From Bacillota bacterium (GTDB taxonomy: Bacteria; Bacillota; Clostridia; Oscillospirales; Oscillospiraceae), in assembly GCA_023386265.1 (NCBI GenBank), contig JAEWKA010000004.1, positions 124,001 through 188,000 of the forward strand: a DNA stretch of 64,000 bases. The letters run 5' to 3'. Below the pieces are notes generated by a model that was not told the DNA's origin, did not search any database, and was given only the letters and a program-made list of their open reading frames with translations. Shown piece after piece: positions 7,395 to 14,613 of this stretch. Positions within the stretch are counted from its first letter, which is position 1; the number at the start of each line of letters is the position of its first letter. A program made the translations under genes and the position numbers.

Positions 7395-8327
7395 TCAGGC
7401 TTTTTTGAGCTTAGATGTTCCGTGATGGTTTTTCCACATAGTCCACAGGGGACCTGCAATGCAAATCGTCGAATAACAGCCGGAAATCGTACCGAACATC
7501 ATCGGCAAAGCAAAATCCTTAATGGATTCGATATTATATATCTGGGCGAAAATATATACAATCGTGATGCTGACGAAAACTGCGATGTTAGTGTTGATGG
7601 AACGCGACATCGACTGCGTGATACTCGTGTTGACGAGTTCAGCGGTGGATATCTTGGAGCCCATAAGCACTTTATTCTCTCTGATACGGTCGTATATAAC
7701 AATTGTATCATTGATCGAAAAACCGATAATCGTCAGAACTGCCGCAATAAATGAGTCGTTCAGCGGTATCTGGAAAATTATGAATACCGAGGTTACGACA
7801 AAGGCGTCGTGGAAAAGCGCAACAATTGCCATAAAGCCGGCCGAGAAGCCGCCTATCTTGCTGAAACGGTAGCCGACATAGACAAGGATTAGACCGAAGG
7901 ACAGAAGAATCGCTAATAATCCTTGCGTAAAGAACTTTTTGCCGGTGGAAGGTTCAACCGAGTTGGAGCCTGCAAAAGTAAGCTGTGCATCGGGATAGGC
8001 TTTTGTGAGCGTAGAAGTGACGATTTCTTGTTCCTGCGAGGTCATAGATTCTTTCTCAGCAAGGTTGATAATGAGCATTTGCCTGTCCTTAGCGACGGTT
8101 GACTGCTCAAGTGCGCTTGCCGTCTTGCCTAGAGCGTCTTCAACTAGAGCACCAGCCTCTTCGCTGTCTATTGTTCCGACATAGGTGTACTGCAGAACAG
8201 AGCCGCCCTGGAACGTGATATCGAGCTTGATACCGTTGACAAATGCGAAAATGACTCCGGTCAAAATTATGCAGAGTGAAATTGCAAAATAGATATATCT
8301 GTGTTTGAAAAAGTCGATTACTTTCAT
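7395..8327 (-). CDS. secF: Protein translocase subunit SecF
   Basis: About 310 residues from the ATG at 8327, which has AAGGAGG eight bases upstream; the longer frame to 8372 lies inside secD. SecF works with SecD in the membrane to use the proton motive force for late steps of protein export through SecYEG. Helix 1 near the N-terminus is followed by the LDITFQGGSVLQY motif. An extracytoplasmic domain follows, then five further helices with GFSINDTIVIYDRIRENK and TSITQSMSRSINTN. The start overlaps the secD stop as ATGA and its ribosome site lies inside secD, so translation is probably coupled. Confidence 0.95.
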   Translation of the reverse strand: MKVIDFFKHRYIYFAISLCIILTGVIFAFVNGIKLDITFQGGSVLQYTYVGTIDSEEAGALVEDALGKTASALEQSTVAKDRQMLIINLAEKESMTSQEQEIVTSTLTKAYPDAQLTFAGSNSVEPSTGKKFFTQGLLAILLSFGLILVYVGYRFSKIGGFSAGFMAIVALFHDAFVVTSVFIIFQIPLNDSFIAAVLTIIGFSINDTIVIYDRIRENKVLMGSKISTAELVNTSITQSMSRSINTNIAVFVSITIVYIFAQIYNIESIKDFALPMMFGTISGCYSTICIAGPLWTMWKNHHGTSKLKKA

Positions 8328-9586
8328 TTCGCTAACCTCCTTGCGCCGAATAAAGCGGGTTTCTGGAAGCACTTAAACTCGCTAAGCGACCTGATCATAA
8401 GACGTGACGCAGTTACGCCTGCCACGAAGTTCATTAAAACGCCGCAGAGAAGCGTATAGCCGAAGGAAAGCAGAGGTCCAGAACCGAGTGCAATAAGAAC
8501 CACTGATACTATTATTACCGTTATATTACCGTCGAATACCGACGAAAACGCGCGGTGGAAACCGGCGTCAATCGCAGAACGGAGAGTTTTGCCGGAAGCC
8601 AGCTCTTCCTTGATTCGCTCGGATACGATAACGTTCGCGTCAACGCCCATTCCTATGGACAGGATGACGCCGGCAATGCCGGGCAGAGTGAGCGAAAACT
8701 GCGGAATTGAAAGCGCGAGAAGCTGACCGACAACCTGCAATAGTAATGCGATGCAGGCGACAAATCCGGGCAGTCTATAATATAGAAGCATGAACAGGCA
8801 GACAAGCGCAAACGCAATTTCACCGGCAAGCACCATTATGTTCAGGGCTTCTTTGCCGAGTGTGGGGCTAATTATCATAGCTTCATGTGCTTCCATTGAG
8901 AAGGGGAGAGAGCCGGAGTTTATCTTATCAGAAAGAGCTTTTGCTGTAGCTAGATCCTTCTGGTTTGTGATAATGGCACTGCCGTCCGAGATAACACTAT
9001 TAACTGTGGGATCGGAAATCAGGTTCTCATCCATATATATAGATATTTTCTGATTCAAAAGTCGTTGAGTCGCTTCTGCGAACTTGGTCGTGCCTGCAGA
9101 TGAAAGCTCGAGGGCGACGACATAAGTGCCGGAGCTGTTATCAAACGTAGCATAGCTCTTCTTAACGTCCGAACCCTCAAGAACTGTGTTTCCGTCGGGA
9201 TCTCTAAATGTAAGATGAGCGGTTTCGCCGAGCTCTGAGATTGCCTTCTGCGGATCGAAATCCTTTACATCGGATTTCCAGGGAAATTTTACGAGCACAG
9301 AACCGTTGGTTGAATCAACAGCAACTTCACGGTCTGTGATGTTCTGAGCGTCCATACGAGTCTCAATAATGGACTTCGCAGTGTCAAGCTCATCCGCTGT
9401 TGGAGCGCGATCAAGATCCTTGGGTGTATATTTGGCTGAAACGCCGCCGCGTATATCGATTCCGTAACGCATCTCGTTCGAACCCTTAATGTTAAGGGAA
9501 CCGACATGCAGTCCGTAAAATGCGAGATACATCAGGGCGGCTGTTACCAAAGCCACGATGAAGAACACATTCTTATTTTTTTTCAA
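8324..9586 (-). CDS. secD: Protein translocase subunit SecD
   Basis: 420 residues from a TTG start at 9586, with GGAGGAAG upstream. Marks of SecD are the first helix followed by RYGIDIRGGVSAKY, a P1 extracytoplasmic domain with LGETAHLTFRDPDG, and the RND-like helix bundle. The bundle holds GIAGVILSIGMGVDANVIVSERIKEEL, whose aspartate belongs to the proton path, and the DGNITVII segment. It is shorter than Gram-negative SecD, as usual in Clostridia. It overlaps secF by four bases. A 133-codon gene and a strong promoter lie upstream on the same strand. Confidence 0.95.
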   Translation of the reverse strand: MKKNKNVFFIVALVTAALMYLAFYGLHVGSLNIKGSNEMRYGIDIRGGVSAKYTPKDLDRAPTADELDTAKSIIETRMDAQNITDREVAVDSTNGSVLVKFPWKSDVKDFDPQKAISELGETAHLTFRDPDGNTVLEGSDVKKSYATFDNSSGTYVVALELSSAGTTKFAEATQRLLNQKISIYMDENLISDPTVNSVISDGSAIITNQKDLATAKALSDKINSGSLPFSMEAHEAMIISPTLGKEALNIMVLAGEIAFALVCLFMLLYYRLPGFVACIALLLQVVGQLLALSIPQFSLTLPGIAGVILSIGMGVDANVIVSERIKEELASGKTLRSAIDAGFHRAFSSVFDGNITVIIVSVVLIALGSGPLLSFGYTLLCGVLMNFVAGVTASRLMIRSLSEFKCFQKPALFGARRLAK

Positions 9587-9694
9587 TTTTCTTCCTCCAA
9601 TATGACCTGTTCGCGGTAAAAAAACGGCAAACAGGGAGCGAAATATAAAGTAGTGCTTGGTCTGCTTAAAATTATTAGATTGCAGCGACTTCCA

Positions 9695-10096
9695 TTAAAC
9701 CATGCCGTCTTTTGTATACATAAATTTTGTAATCCTGCTGGTACATAGCTGAACAAATATTTCATTATATTTAGGGTTTAAATATGAAATGTCAAAAATA
9801 ACGGCCAATAAAGCAGCAAATAACGCAATAAAACTCTGGGAAGATAGCTTTCTTGCAAAAAAAGTTTGATTGGTACCGATTCGATAGGCAACATTTTCCG
9901 CTTCCAAACAGTCTAAATTACCGCAGATGAAAAAACTTATTGGAATGCTTGAGTCAACCCTGTCCGGCTGAGCGGCGGCGGAAGCGGGAGAAGTGCAGAC
10001 ATTCAGAAAATTCGGCAGGCAAGCAATGTTAAAAAACAAAAAAGAGAGGAGTAGCAATAAAACCAAGAATCGAACTGAGACAGCGCTTCTGGTCAT
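9695..10096 (-). CDS. Small exported/membrane protein of unknown function
   Basis: 133 residues with an excellent ribosome site (GGGGGAGG, then ATGATTA before the ATG). Residues 8-28 form a hydrophobic signal sequence ending in Ala-rich SPASAAAQ; a second hydrophobic stretch lies at about 90-105. The middle has cysteines in FFICGNLDCLEAENVAYRIG. I do not recognise a family. It starts about 60 bases below a near-consensus promoter and is 108 bases ahead of secD on the same strand with no terminator between, so it may be the first gene of the secDF transcript. Coding status rests on the ribosome site and signal peptide. Confidence 0.6.
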   Translation of the reverse strand: MTRSAVSVRFLVLLLLLSFLFFNIACLPNFLNVCTSPASAAAQPDRVDSSIPISFFICGNLDCLEAENVAYRIGTNQTFFARKLSSQSFIALFAALLAVIFDISYLNPKYNEIFVQLCTSRITKFMYTKDGMV

Positions 10097-10148
10097 TAAT
10101 CATACCTCCCCCATAAAATACTATATTTTGGGCAAAAGACCCTAACTC

Positions 10149-10176
10149 ATTATAATAATATTTAAACGTCTGTCAA
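10149..10176 (-). promoter_or_regulatory. Promoter of the small exported protein / secDF
   Basis: Minus-strand TTGACA (10176-10171), 16-base gap, TATAAT (10154-10149). Confidence 0.8.
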
Positions 10177-10284
10177 TAGTCGAGTTGAAATCAAGTTTAA
10201 ATTAAGCTCGAAAGATAAGATGGTCTAATTTTGTTGGGATAAAGTGAATAATCAAATATTTAGTCAAAATTTAGTGATTATGCA

Positions 10285-10313
10285 TTTACTATTTGCAAAA
10301 AAAGGTATAAAAT
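10285..10313 (+). promoter_or_regulatory. Possible promoter of the SLH protein gene
   Basis: TTTACT (10285-10290), 17-base gap, TAAAAT (10308-10313), about 75 bases ahead of the start codon. Confidence 0.5.
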
Positions 10314-10389
10314 AAGTTAGGATTCTTAGCAGTTAAAAATAAACAATTCTCTATTCATATAAAATAGTCGAGGAAGAGGGTAAATGCGA

Positions 10390-12216
10390 ATGAAAAAAAG
10401 AATTCTGACCTCAATAATGGCAATAGTTCTGGTTGTATCATTATCCGTCCCAGCTTTTGCAGCCACATATTCAGACCTGACGAATCATTGGGCCAAGACA
10501 TATATGGAATCACTGGCATCTAGTGGATACATGAACGGCTATTCGGACGGAACCATGAAGCCGGACAAAAATATTACATACAGTGAAGCCCTAGCTCTGT
10601 TTTCGAGACTGTATTCATTCACTGAGCTGCAATCGAAGATGATTGAAGCGGATTACGGCACGGTCGTGAAGGCAACTGTGCCAACGACATTATCTTGGGC
10701 CTATAAAAATATTCAAATCTGCCTTGCGGCTGGTATCCTGACGGAAAGCGAGCTGAGGAGCATCGACTTAACAGCTACAATTACAAGGGAACAGATATCC
10801 GTATACCTTGTAAGAGCTGTCCAGCTTACCTCGCAAGCGAACGCCTTGAGCACTCAAACGCTCTCTTTTGCGGACGCCGGCAGCATATCATCCGGATGTG
10901 TCGGTTCGATCGCTGAGCTTGTAACGATTGGCGTTGTTAAAGGCGATGAAAAAAACAACTTCTTACCAAAATCAAACGTTACGCGCGCCGTTGTTGCAAC
11001 AATGGTCTACCGTACGCTGGATTATATCAAGACAAAGGGCATAACACTAAGCGTTGCGGCTTATGTCGGTCTTGCCCAGACAGAGGGTATAATCCGTTCC
11101 GTAAGCGGCAGCACTTTCGAACTCTGCGGTTATGACGGTTTGACGAGAGTATATACACTTCCGTCATCGGCTAAAGTGACCGTAAACGATATCGCCGGAA
11201 CCTTGAGTTCCTCATATGTGAGCTGCAAAGCAATGCTTACAACCAAGAGCGGAGCAATCACGAATCTCGCCGTCGAAAGCGCTTCGTCAGTCGATTGGGT
11301 GCAGGGAGTGGTGTCCTCTGTTTCTACGTCAACTTCTTCCGGTTCTTTAACTATCCTCAAGCTCGATTCCGCTATCGTAACAAGCTACACTGTTCCGACA
11401 GCCGCAAAGATAACCCGCAGCGGAGCTACCGCCGCACTTACCTCAATTGTAAAATCAGATTTCGTAACCGTTAAACTCGTGGGAGGCATTGTTTCGGAGG
11501 TCAATGCAGTATCGGGAGATAAAACACTCGCAGGCACAGTATCCGAGATTAAATACGGTACTATCGTTTCTCTGAAAATTGAGGACAGCGTTGGTTCAAT
11601 GTATACTTTCCAGTTCGCTATTTCCGGTCTGCCGACGATTAAGCGAGGCGACGCCACCGTGACAATTGACCGCATCAACGCCGGTGCGACTGTAACGATG
11701 ACCATCGACGACTGCAAAGTCACAAAAATTGTGATTGAAGGCTCCGAAAATACCATAAGCGGAGTAGTCACATCCATAACGACTTCGACCGGCGGGACTG
11801 CCTGGGTAGTAAAGAAATCAGACGGAACAACAGCGTCTTACACACTCGATGAAGGCGTCGCTGCCTACAGCGGAACAACGGAGATTAACATTTCTAAAAT
11901 CGCGGTGGGGGATTCAGTTACAATCGTCGCGTACGAAGATGTAATAACAGTAGTTAAACTCGTAAGCTCCGCCTCGTCACAAACAAAGGTTACCGGAACC
12001 GTTCTTGAGGTCAATACCTCGACTGCAATTGTAACGATACTTACTTCGGATAATAAACTGGTGTATATAAACGTAAAGTCGACTGCGTCGATTATCAATG
12101 CCAAAACCGGCTCCAGCTTGTACTATACCGGAATTGTTGTCGGGTCATCACTTGTAGCTTATGGTGAGTATGCCGATTCAAGGAACTTTACGGCCAAATC
12201 AATAATAATTGAATAG
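10390..12216 (+). CDS. SLH-domain surface protein with five tandem beta modules
   Basis: About 608 residues. An alternative ATG two codons upstream (10384) is closer to the GAGG site, so the start is uncertain by two codons. A signal peptide ends at PAFAA. Three S-layer-homology repeats follow to about residue 215 (YSDLTNHWAKTYMESLASSGYMNGY, then ITREQISVYLVRA, then VVKGDEKNNFLPKSNVTRAVVATM), which should bind it non-covalently to cell-wall polymer. From about 235 to the end come five similar modules of 75-80 residues, each opening with a G-x-[VI]-x-x-[VI] strand. They open as GIIRSV, GVVSSV, GTVSEI, GVVTSI and GTVLEV. The modules are Ser/Thr/Val rich and beta-like; their role is unknown. Monocistronic. 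Confidence 0.88.
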   Translation: MKKRILTSIMAIVLVVSLSVPAFAATYSDLTNHWAKTYMESLASSGYMNGYSDGTMKPDKNITYSEALALFSRLYSFTELQSKMIEADYGTVVKATVPTTLSWAYKNIQICLAAGILTESELRSIDLTATITREQISVYLVRAVQLTSQANALSTQTLSFADAGSISSGCVGSIAELVTIGVVKGDEKNNFLPKSNVTRAVVATMVYRTLDYIKTKGITLSVAAYVGLAQTEGIIRSVSGSTFELCGYDGLTRVYTLPSSAKVTVNDIAGTLSSSYVSCKAMLTTKSGAITNLAVESASSVDWVQGVVSSVSTSTSSGSLTILKLDSAIVTSYTVPTAAKITRSGATAALTSIVKSDFVTVKLVGGIVSEVNAVSGDKTLAGTVSEIKYGTIVSLKIEDSVGSMYTFQFAISGLPTIKRGDATVTIDRINAGATVTMTIDDCKVTKIVIEGSENTISGVVTSITTSTGGTAWVVKKSDGTTASYTLDEGVAAYSGTTEINISKIAVGDSVTIVAYEDVITVVKLVSSASSQTKVTGTVLEVNTSTAIVTILTSDNKLVYINVKSTASIINAKTGSSLYYTGIVVGSSLVAYGEYADSRNFTAKSIIIE

Positions 12217-12232
12217 AACTGAAAATAATATA

Positions 12233-12266
12233 AACCGCTCGGGTTAAAACCTGGGCGGTTTTGTTT
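12233..12266 (+). terminator. Terminator of the SLH protein gene
   Basis: AACCGCTCGGGTT...AACCTGGGCGGTT stem followed by TTGTTTT. Confidence 0.8.
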
Positions 12267-12402
12267 TGCGCATCTCATTCAATGTTCATAGATGATAGCC
12301 GGAAACGACTCGGGCGTGTTTTCGATGCGTTGAGGAACGACAGACCAGGGCACAAAACGGTCAGAATGCGCCGCATAATGTCCGACACCGATATGCATGG
12401 AG

Positions 12403-12431
12403 TTGACTGCATCAATTATACATGTTATGAT
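12403..12431 (+). promoter_or_regulatory. Promoter of gntR-type regulator
   Basis: TTGACT (12403-12408), 17-base gap, TATGAT (12426-12431). The predicted start point falls in the AGGTACTACT site at 12438-12447. Confidence 0.75.
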
Positions 12432-12437
12432 TTACAT

Positions 12438-12473
12438 AGGTACTACTTATATGTGTATACAAAGGCGTATACA
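12438..12473 (+). promoter_or_regulatory. Candidate autoregulatory operator region of gntR
   Basis: Two elements lie between promoter and ribosome site. AGGTACTACT (12438-12447) resembles the AGGTANTACC sites ahead of the bmp gene. The inverted repeat TGTATAC-AAAGGC-GTATACA is at 12454-12473. Both are typical in size for a GntR dimer. Which one the regulator binds is not shown by the sequence. Confidence 0.5.
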
Positions 12474-12495
12474 ACTTAAATTTAGGAGTAGTTTT

Positions 12496-13224
12496 ATGGA
12501 AAAAATAGTGCAGTTATCTGACCTTATCCGACAGACTCTAATTAAGGAATTGACCGAAGGAATATACAGAGACAAAGTCAGATTACCGCCGGAAAGAGAT
12601 ATCGCCGACCAGCTTGGTGTCAGTCGAACAGTCCTGCGGGATGCGCTCACGTCACTTGAACGTGAAGGTTTCATCAGTAGGAAGCAGGGGGTGGGCACCA
12701 TTGTTAATCGCCACGTTCTTGCGGTTAAGACCCGAATGGACCTGGAAGAAGAGTTCTTGGACATGTTCATGAAAGCAGGCAAAATTCCCAAAACCGTCTT
12801 CTGTCACACAACAATTGAGAAAGCAGACTCTGAAACTGCAAAAATACTCCACATTTCTCCTGATGATCTTATCTTCCAAGTGGTACGGCTGATATCCGCG
12901 AATAAAGAGCCCGCGATTTACTGTATAGACCGTTTTGCGTGTTCTTTGGTCAAGACAAAGGATTACGACATTAAGGTATTGAAGGAGCCAATCTTCAATT
13001 TTATCAAAGCATATTGCGATACGGAAGTATATATGGACCTCACAGAGGTACGCGCCGTTGCAGCTACAGAAGAACTGGCTGACGCGCTCAAGGTCCCAGT
13101 CGGATCGCCTCTCTTGCATATGAATGAAATCGGCTATAATTTTCAGGGAAAACCTATTCTAAGCTCTCTGGAGTATTATAAAGATCAGATACTCAATCAT
13201 ACTGTTTTACGTAAAAAGATTTAA
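12496..13224 (+). CDS. GntR/HutC-family transcriptional regulator
   Basis: About 242 residues from the ATG at 12496, preceded by AGGAG; the longer frame to 12397 has no ribosome site. The N-terminal winged helix is plain (LPPERDIADQLGVSRTVLRDALTSLEREGFISRKQGVGTIV, residues about 27-68). The C-terminal half has the UTRA effector fold of HutC-type regulators, ending in a strand-helix run with VGSPLLHMNEIGYN and PILSSLEYYKD. It precedes the purine transport/catabolism genes on the same strand, separated by its own terminator. Similar AGGTANTACC words stand in its own promoter and in that of the bmp gene. I infer a local repressor answering to a purine, nucleoside or related metabolite. Confidence 0.88.
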   Translation: MEKIVQLSDLIRQTLIKELTEGIYRDKVRLPPERDIADQLGVSRTVLRDALTSLEREGFISRKQGVGTIVNRHVLAVKTRMDLEEEFLDMFMKAGKIPKTVFCHTTIEKADSETAKILHISPDDLIFQVVRLISANKEPAIYCIDRFACSLVKTKDYDIKVLKEPIFNFIKAYCDTEVYMDLTEVRAVAATEELADALKVPVGSPLLHMNEIGYNFQGKPILSSLEYYKDQILNHTVLRKKI

Positions 13225-13236
13225 TGTCTTCACACC

Positions 13237-13268
13237 GCTCCTGCCGAATCATGGCAGGAGCATTTTTT
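13237..13268 (+). terminator. Terminator of gntR gene
   Basis: GCTCCTGCC...GGCAGGAGC stem followed by ATTTTTT. Confidence 0.88.
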
Positions 13269-13348
13269 AATGTGTAAATCCCAGCATTAATAAATATATT
13301 TGCTGTAAATGTTTTATTGCTGCTTGTGGATAAACAACAAAAATAACC

Positions 13349-13376
13349 TTGACAAACAACGTTTCAGTGGTATTAT
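13349..13376 (+). promoter_or_regulatory. Promoter of the purine transport operon
   Basis: TTGACA (13349-13354), 16-base gap, TATTAT (13371-13376), immediately ahead of two AGGTANTACC sites. Confidence 0.7.
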
Positions 13377-13386
13377 AAATTTATAA

Positions 13387-13418
13387 AGGTAGTACCTATT
13401 TCTCGATAAGGTATTACC
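13387..13418 (+). promoter_or_regulatory. Two AGGTANTACC operator sites
   Basis: The palindromes AGGTAGTACCT (13387-13397) and AGGTATTACC (13409-13418) are 22 bases apart, two helical turns, and cover the predicted transcription start of the bmp gene. A third related word is at 12438 in the gntR promoter. The pattern suits a repressor of the GntR family. Binding is inferred. Confidence 0.6.
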
Positions 13419-13453
13419 ACAGCAAAGGTCTGTATAGTAGAAAGGAGAAGAAA

Positions 13454-14533
13454 ATGAAAAAGCGTGTCAAACAAATTTTAGCGTTGACTCTGTCTGTAGT
13501 TCTTGCTCTGTGCTGCCTGTCAGCTTGCGGTTCCGGTAACTCTGATAGTTCCAGCAGCCCTGCCGTCAGCGCTAACCCCAGCGAAAACACTGCTCCCGCA
13601 GAAAAGCTGAAAGTCGCTTTGATCCTGCCGGGCAAAAAGGACGACGTTTCCTTCAATCAGGCTATGTACGAGGGTATGAACGAGTATTTCAACAATCATC
13701 AGGATGAAGTCGAGCTGAAGGTCGTTGAGAACATGTACGAAACATCCGAGATAGAGCCGACACTCATCGAGTATGCTGAAGAAGGTTACGATGTTATCAT
13801 CGGACATGGCTATCAGTTTACCGAGCCTCTTGTAAAAGTTGCAAAGCAGTATCCGGATACATACTTCCTGCTTGGCTGCGGCGTTGATTCCACGACAAAC
13901 TCCGCGATCTATGATGTCAAGCTCGAAGCCGGCGGATATCTGATGGGCGTTGTCGCCGCTCTGACGACACAGACCGGCAAGGTCGGGGTCATCGGCGGAG
14001 GAGAAGGTGCCGAAATAACCCGTGGGCATGAAGGCTTCAAGGCCGGCGCAAAATCCATCAATCCCGATATAGAGATTCAAGAAGTCTACACAGGTGACTG
14101 GAATGATACAGCAGGCGCATATGAAGCGGCTGTCAGCATGTATGACTCCGGCGTTGACGTTATCTGGCACTCCGGCGACGGCATCGGCCTCGGCGTTGTA
14201 CAGGCAGCTGTCGAAAAGGATAAGTACGTTCTGGGCAACGTTGAAGATCAGAAGAACCTTGGCGACAAGAATGTTCTCTCAGGTCTCCAGTATGAGTGGG
14301 GAATGGTTCTCGAGAAGATTTTCTCGGACATCAAGGACGGTTCCTTCACTACTAAGACAGGCGAAGACAAAACATATTGGATCAATATTGCAAACGGTGG
14401 TCTATCCATGACCGACATCAACGATACCAAGGGTTATCTCACTCAGGAAAAGATCGACCAGATTAATACTGTATTTGAGCAGCTGAAAAACGATGAAATC
14501 GAACTGCCTTCTGTAGAGGCTAAACAAGGCTGA
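13454..14533 (+). CDS. BMP-family nucleoside/purine-binding lipoprotein
   Basis: 359 residues with a lipoprotein signal (LALCCLSACGSG, lipidated Cys at about 25) and a Ser/Pro/Ala-rich linker. The rest is a PnrA/BmpA-type periplasmic-binding fold (KVALILPGKKDDVSFNQAMYEGM, VIIGHGYQFTEPLVKVAKQYPDTYF, GGYLMGVVAALTTQTGKVGVIGG, YDSGVDVIWHSGDGIGLGVVQAA). Members bind purine nucleosides or related compounds and deliver them to a YufOPQ/NupOPQ-type importer, which follows here. AAAGGAG precedes the ATG. A hairpin terminator after it would give the binding protein more transcripts than the transporter. Confidence 0.92.
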   Translation: MKKRVKQILALTLSVVLALCCLSACGSGNSDSSSSPAVSANPSENTAPAEKLKVALILPGKKDDVSFNQAMYEGMNEYFNNHQDEVELKVVENMYETSEIEPTLIEYAEEGYDVIIGHGYQFTEPLVKVAKQYPDTYFLLGCGVDSTTNSAIYDVKLEAGGYLMGVVAALTTQTGKVGVIGGGEGAEITRGHEGFKAGAKSINPDIEIQEVYTGDWNDTAGAYEAAVSMYDSGVDVIWHSGDGIGLGVVQAAVEKDKYVLGNVEDQKNLGDKNVLSGLQYEWGMVLEKIFSDIKDGSFTTKTGEDKTYWINIANGGLSMTDINDTKGYLTQEKIDQINTVFEQLKNDEIELPSVEAKQG

Positions 14534-14547
14534 TACAAAAAAGTAGT

Positions 14548-14582
14548 AACGGCTTGCTCAAGGGCAAGCCGTTGCTTTTTTA
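14548..14582 (+). terminator. Probably leaky terminator between binding protein and ABC genes
   Basis: AACGGCTTGC...GCAAGCCGTT stem followed by GCTTTTTT. No separate promoter is evident before the ATPase gene, so read-through is assumed. Confidence 0.75.
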
Positions 14583-14613
14583 AAACACTAAGATTAGGAC
14601 GGGAGGACTACTG

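Noticed and set aside
12261..12479. 72-codon frame between the SLH terminator and gntR
   Set aside because: No ribosome site; it overlaps the promoter and operators of gntR.
13387..13418. Purine riboswitch before the nucleoside transporter
   Set aside because: The leader is too short after the predicted start and lacks the conserved purine-aptamer core; operator palindromes explain the region better.
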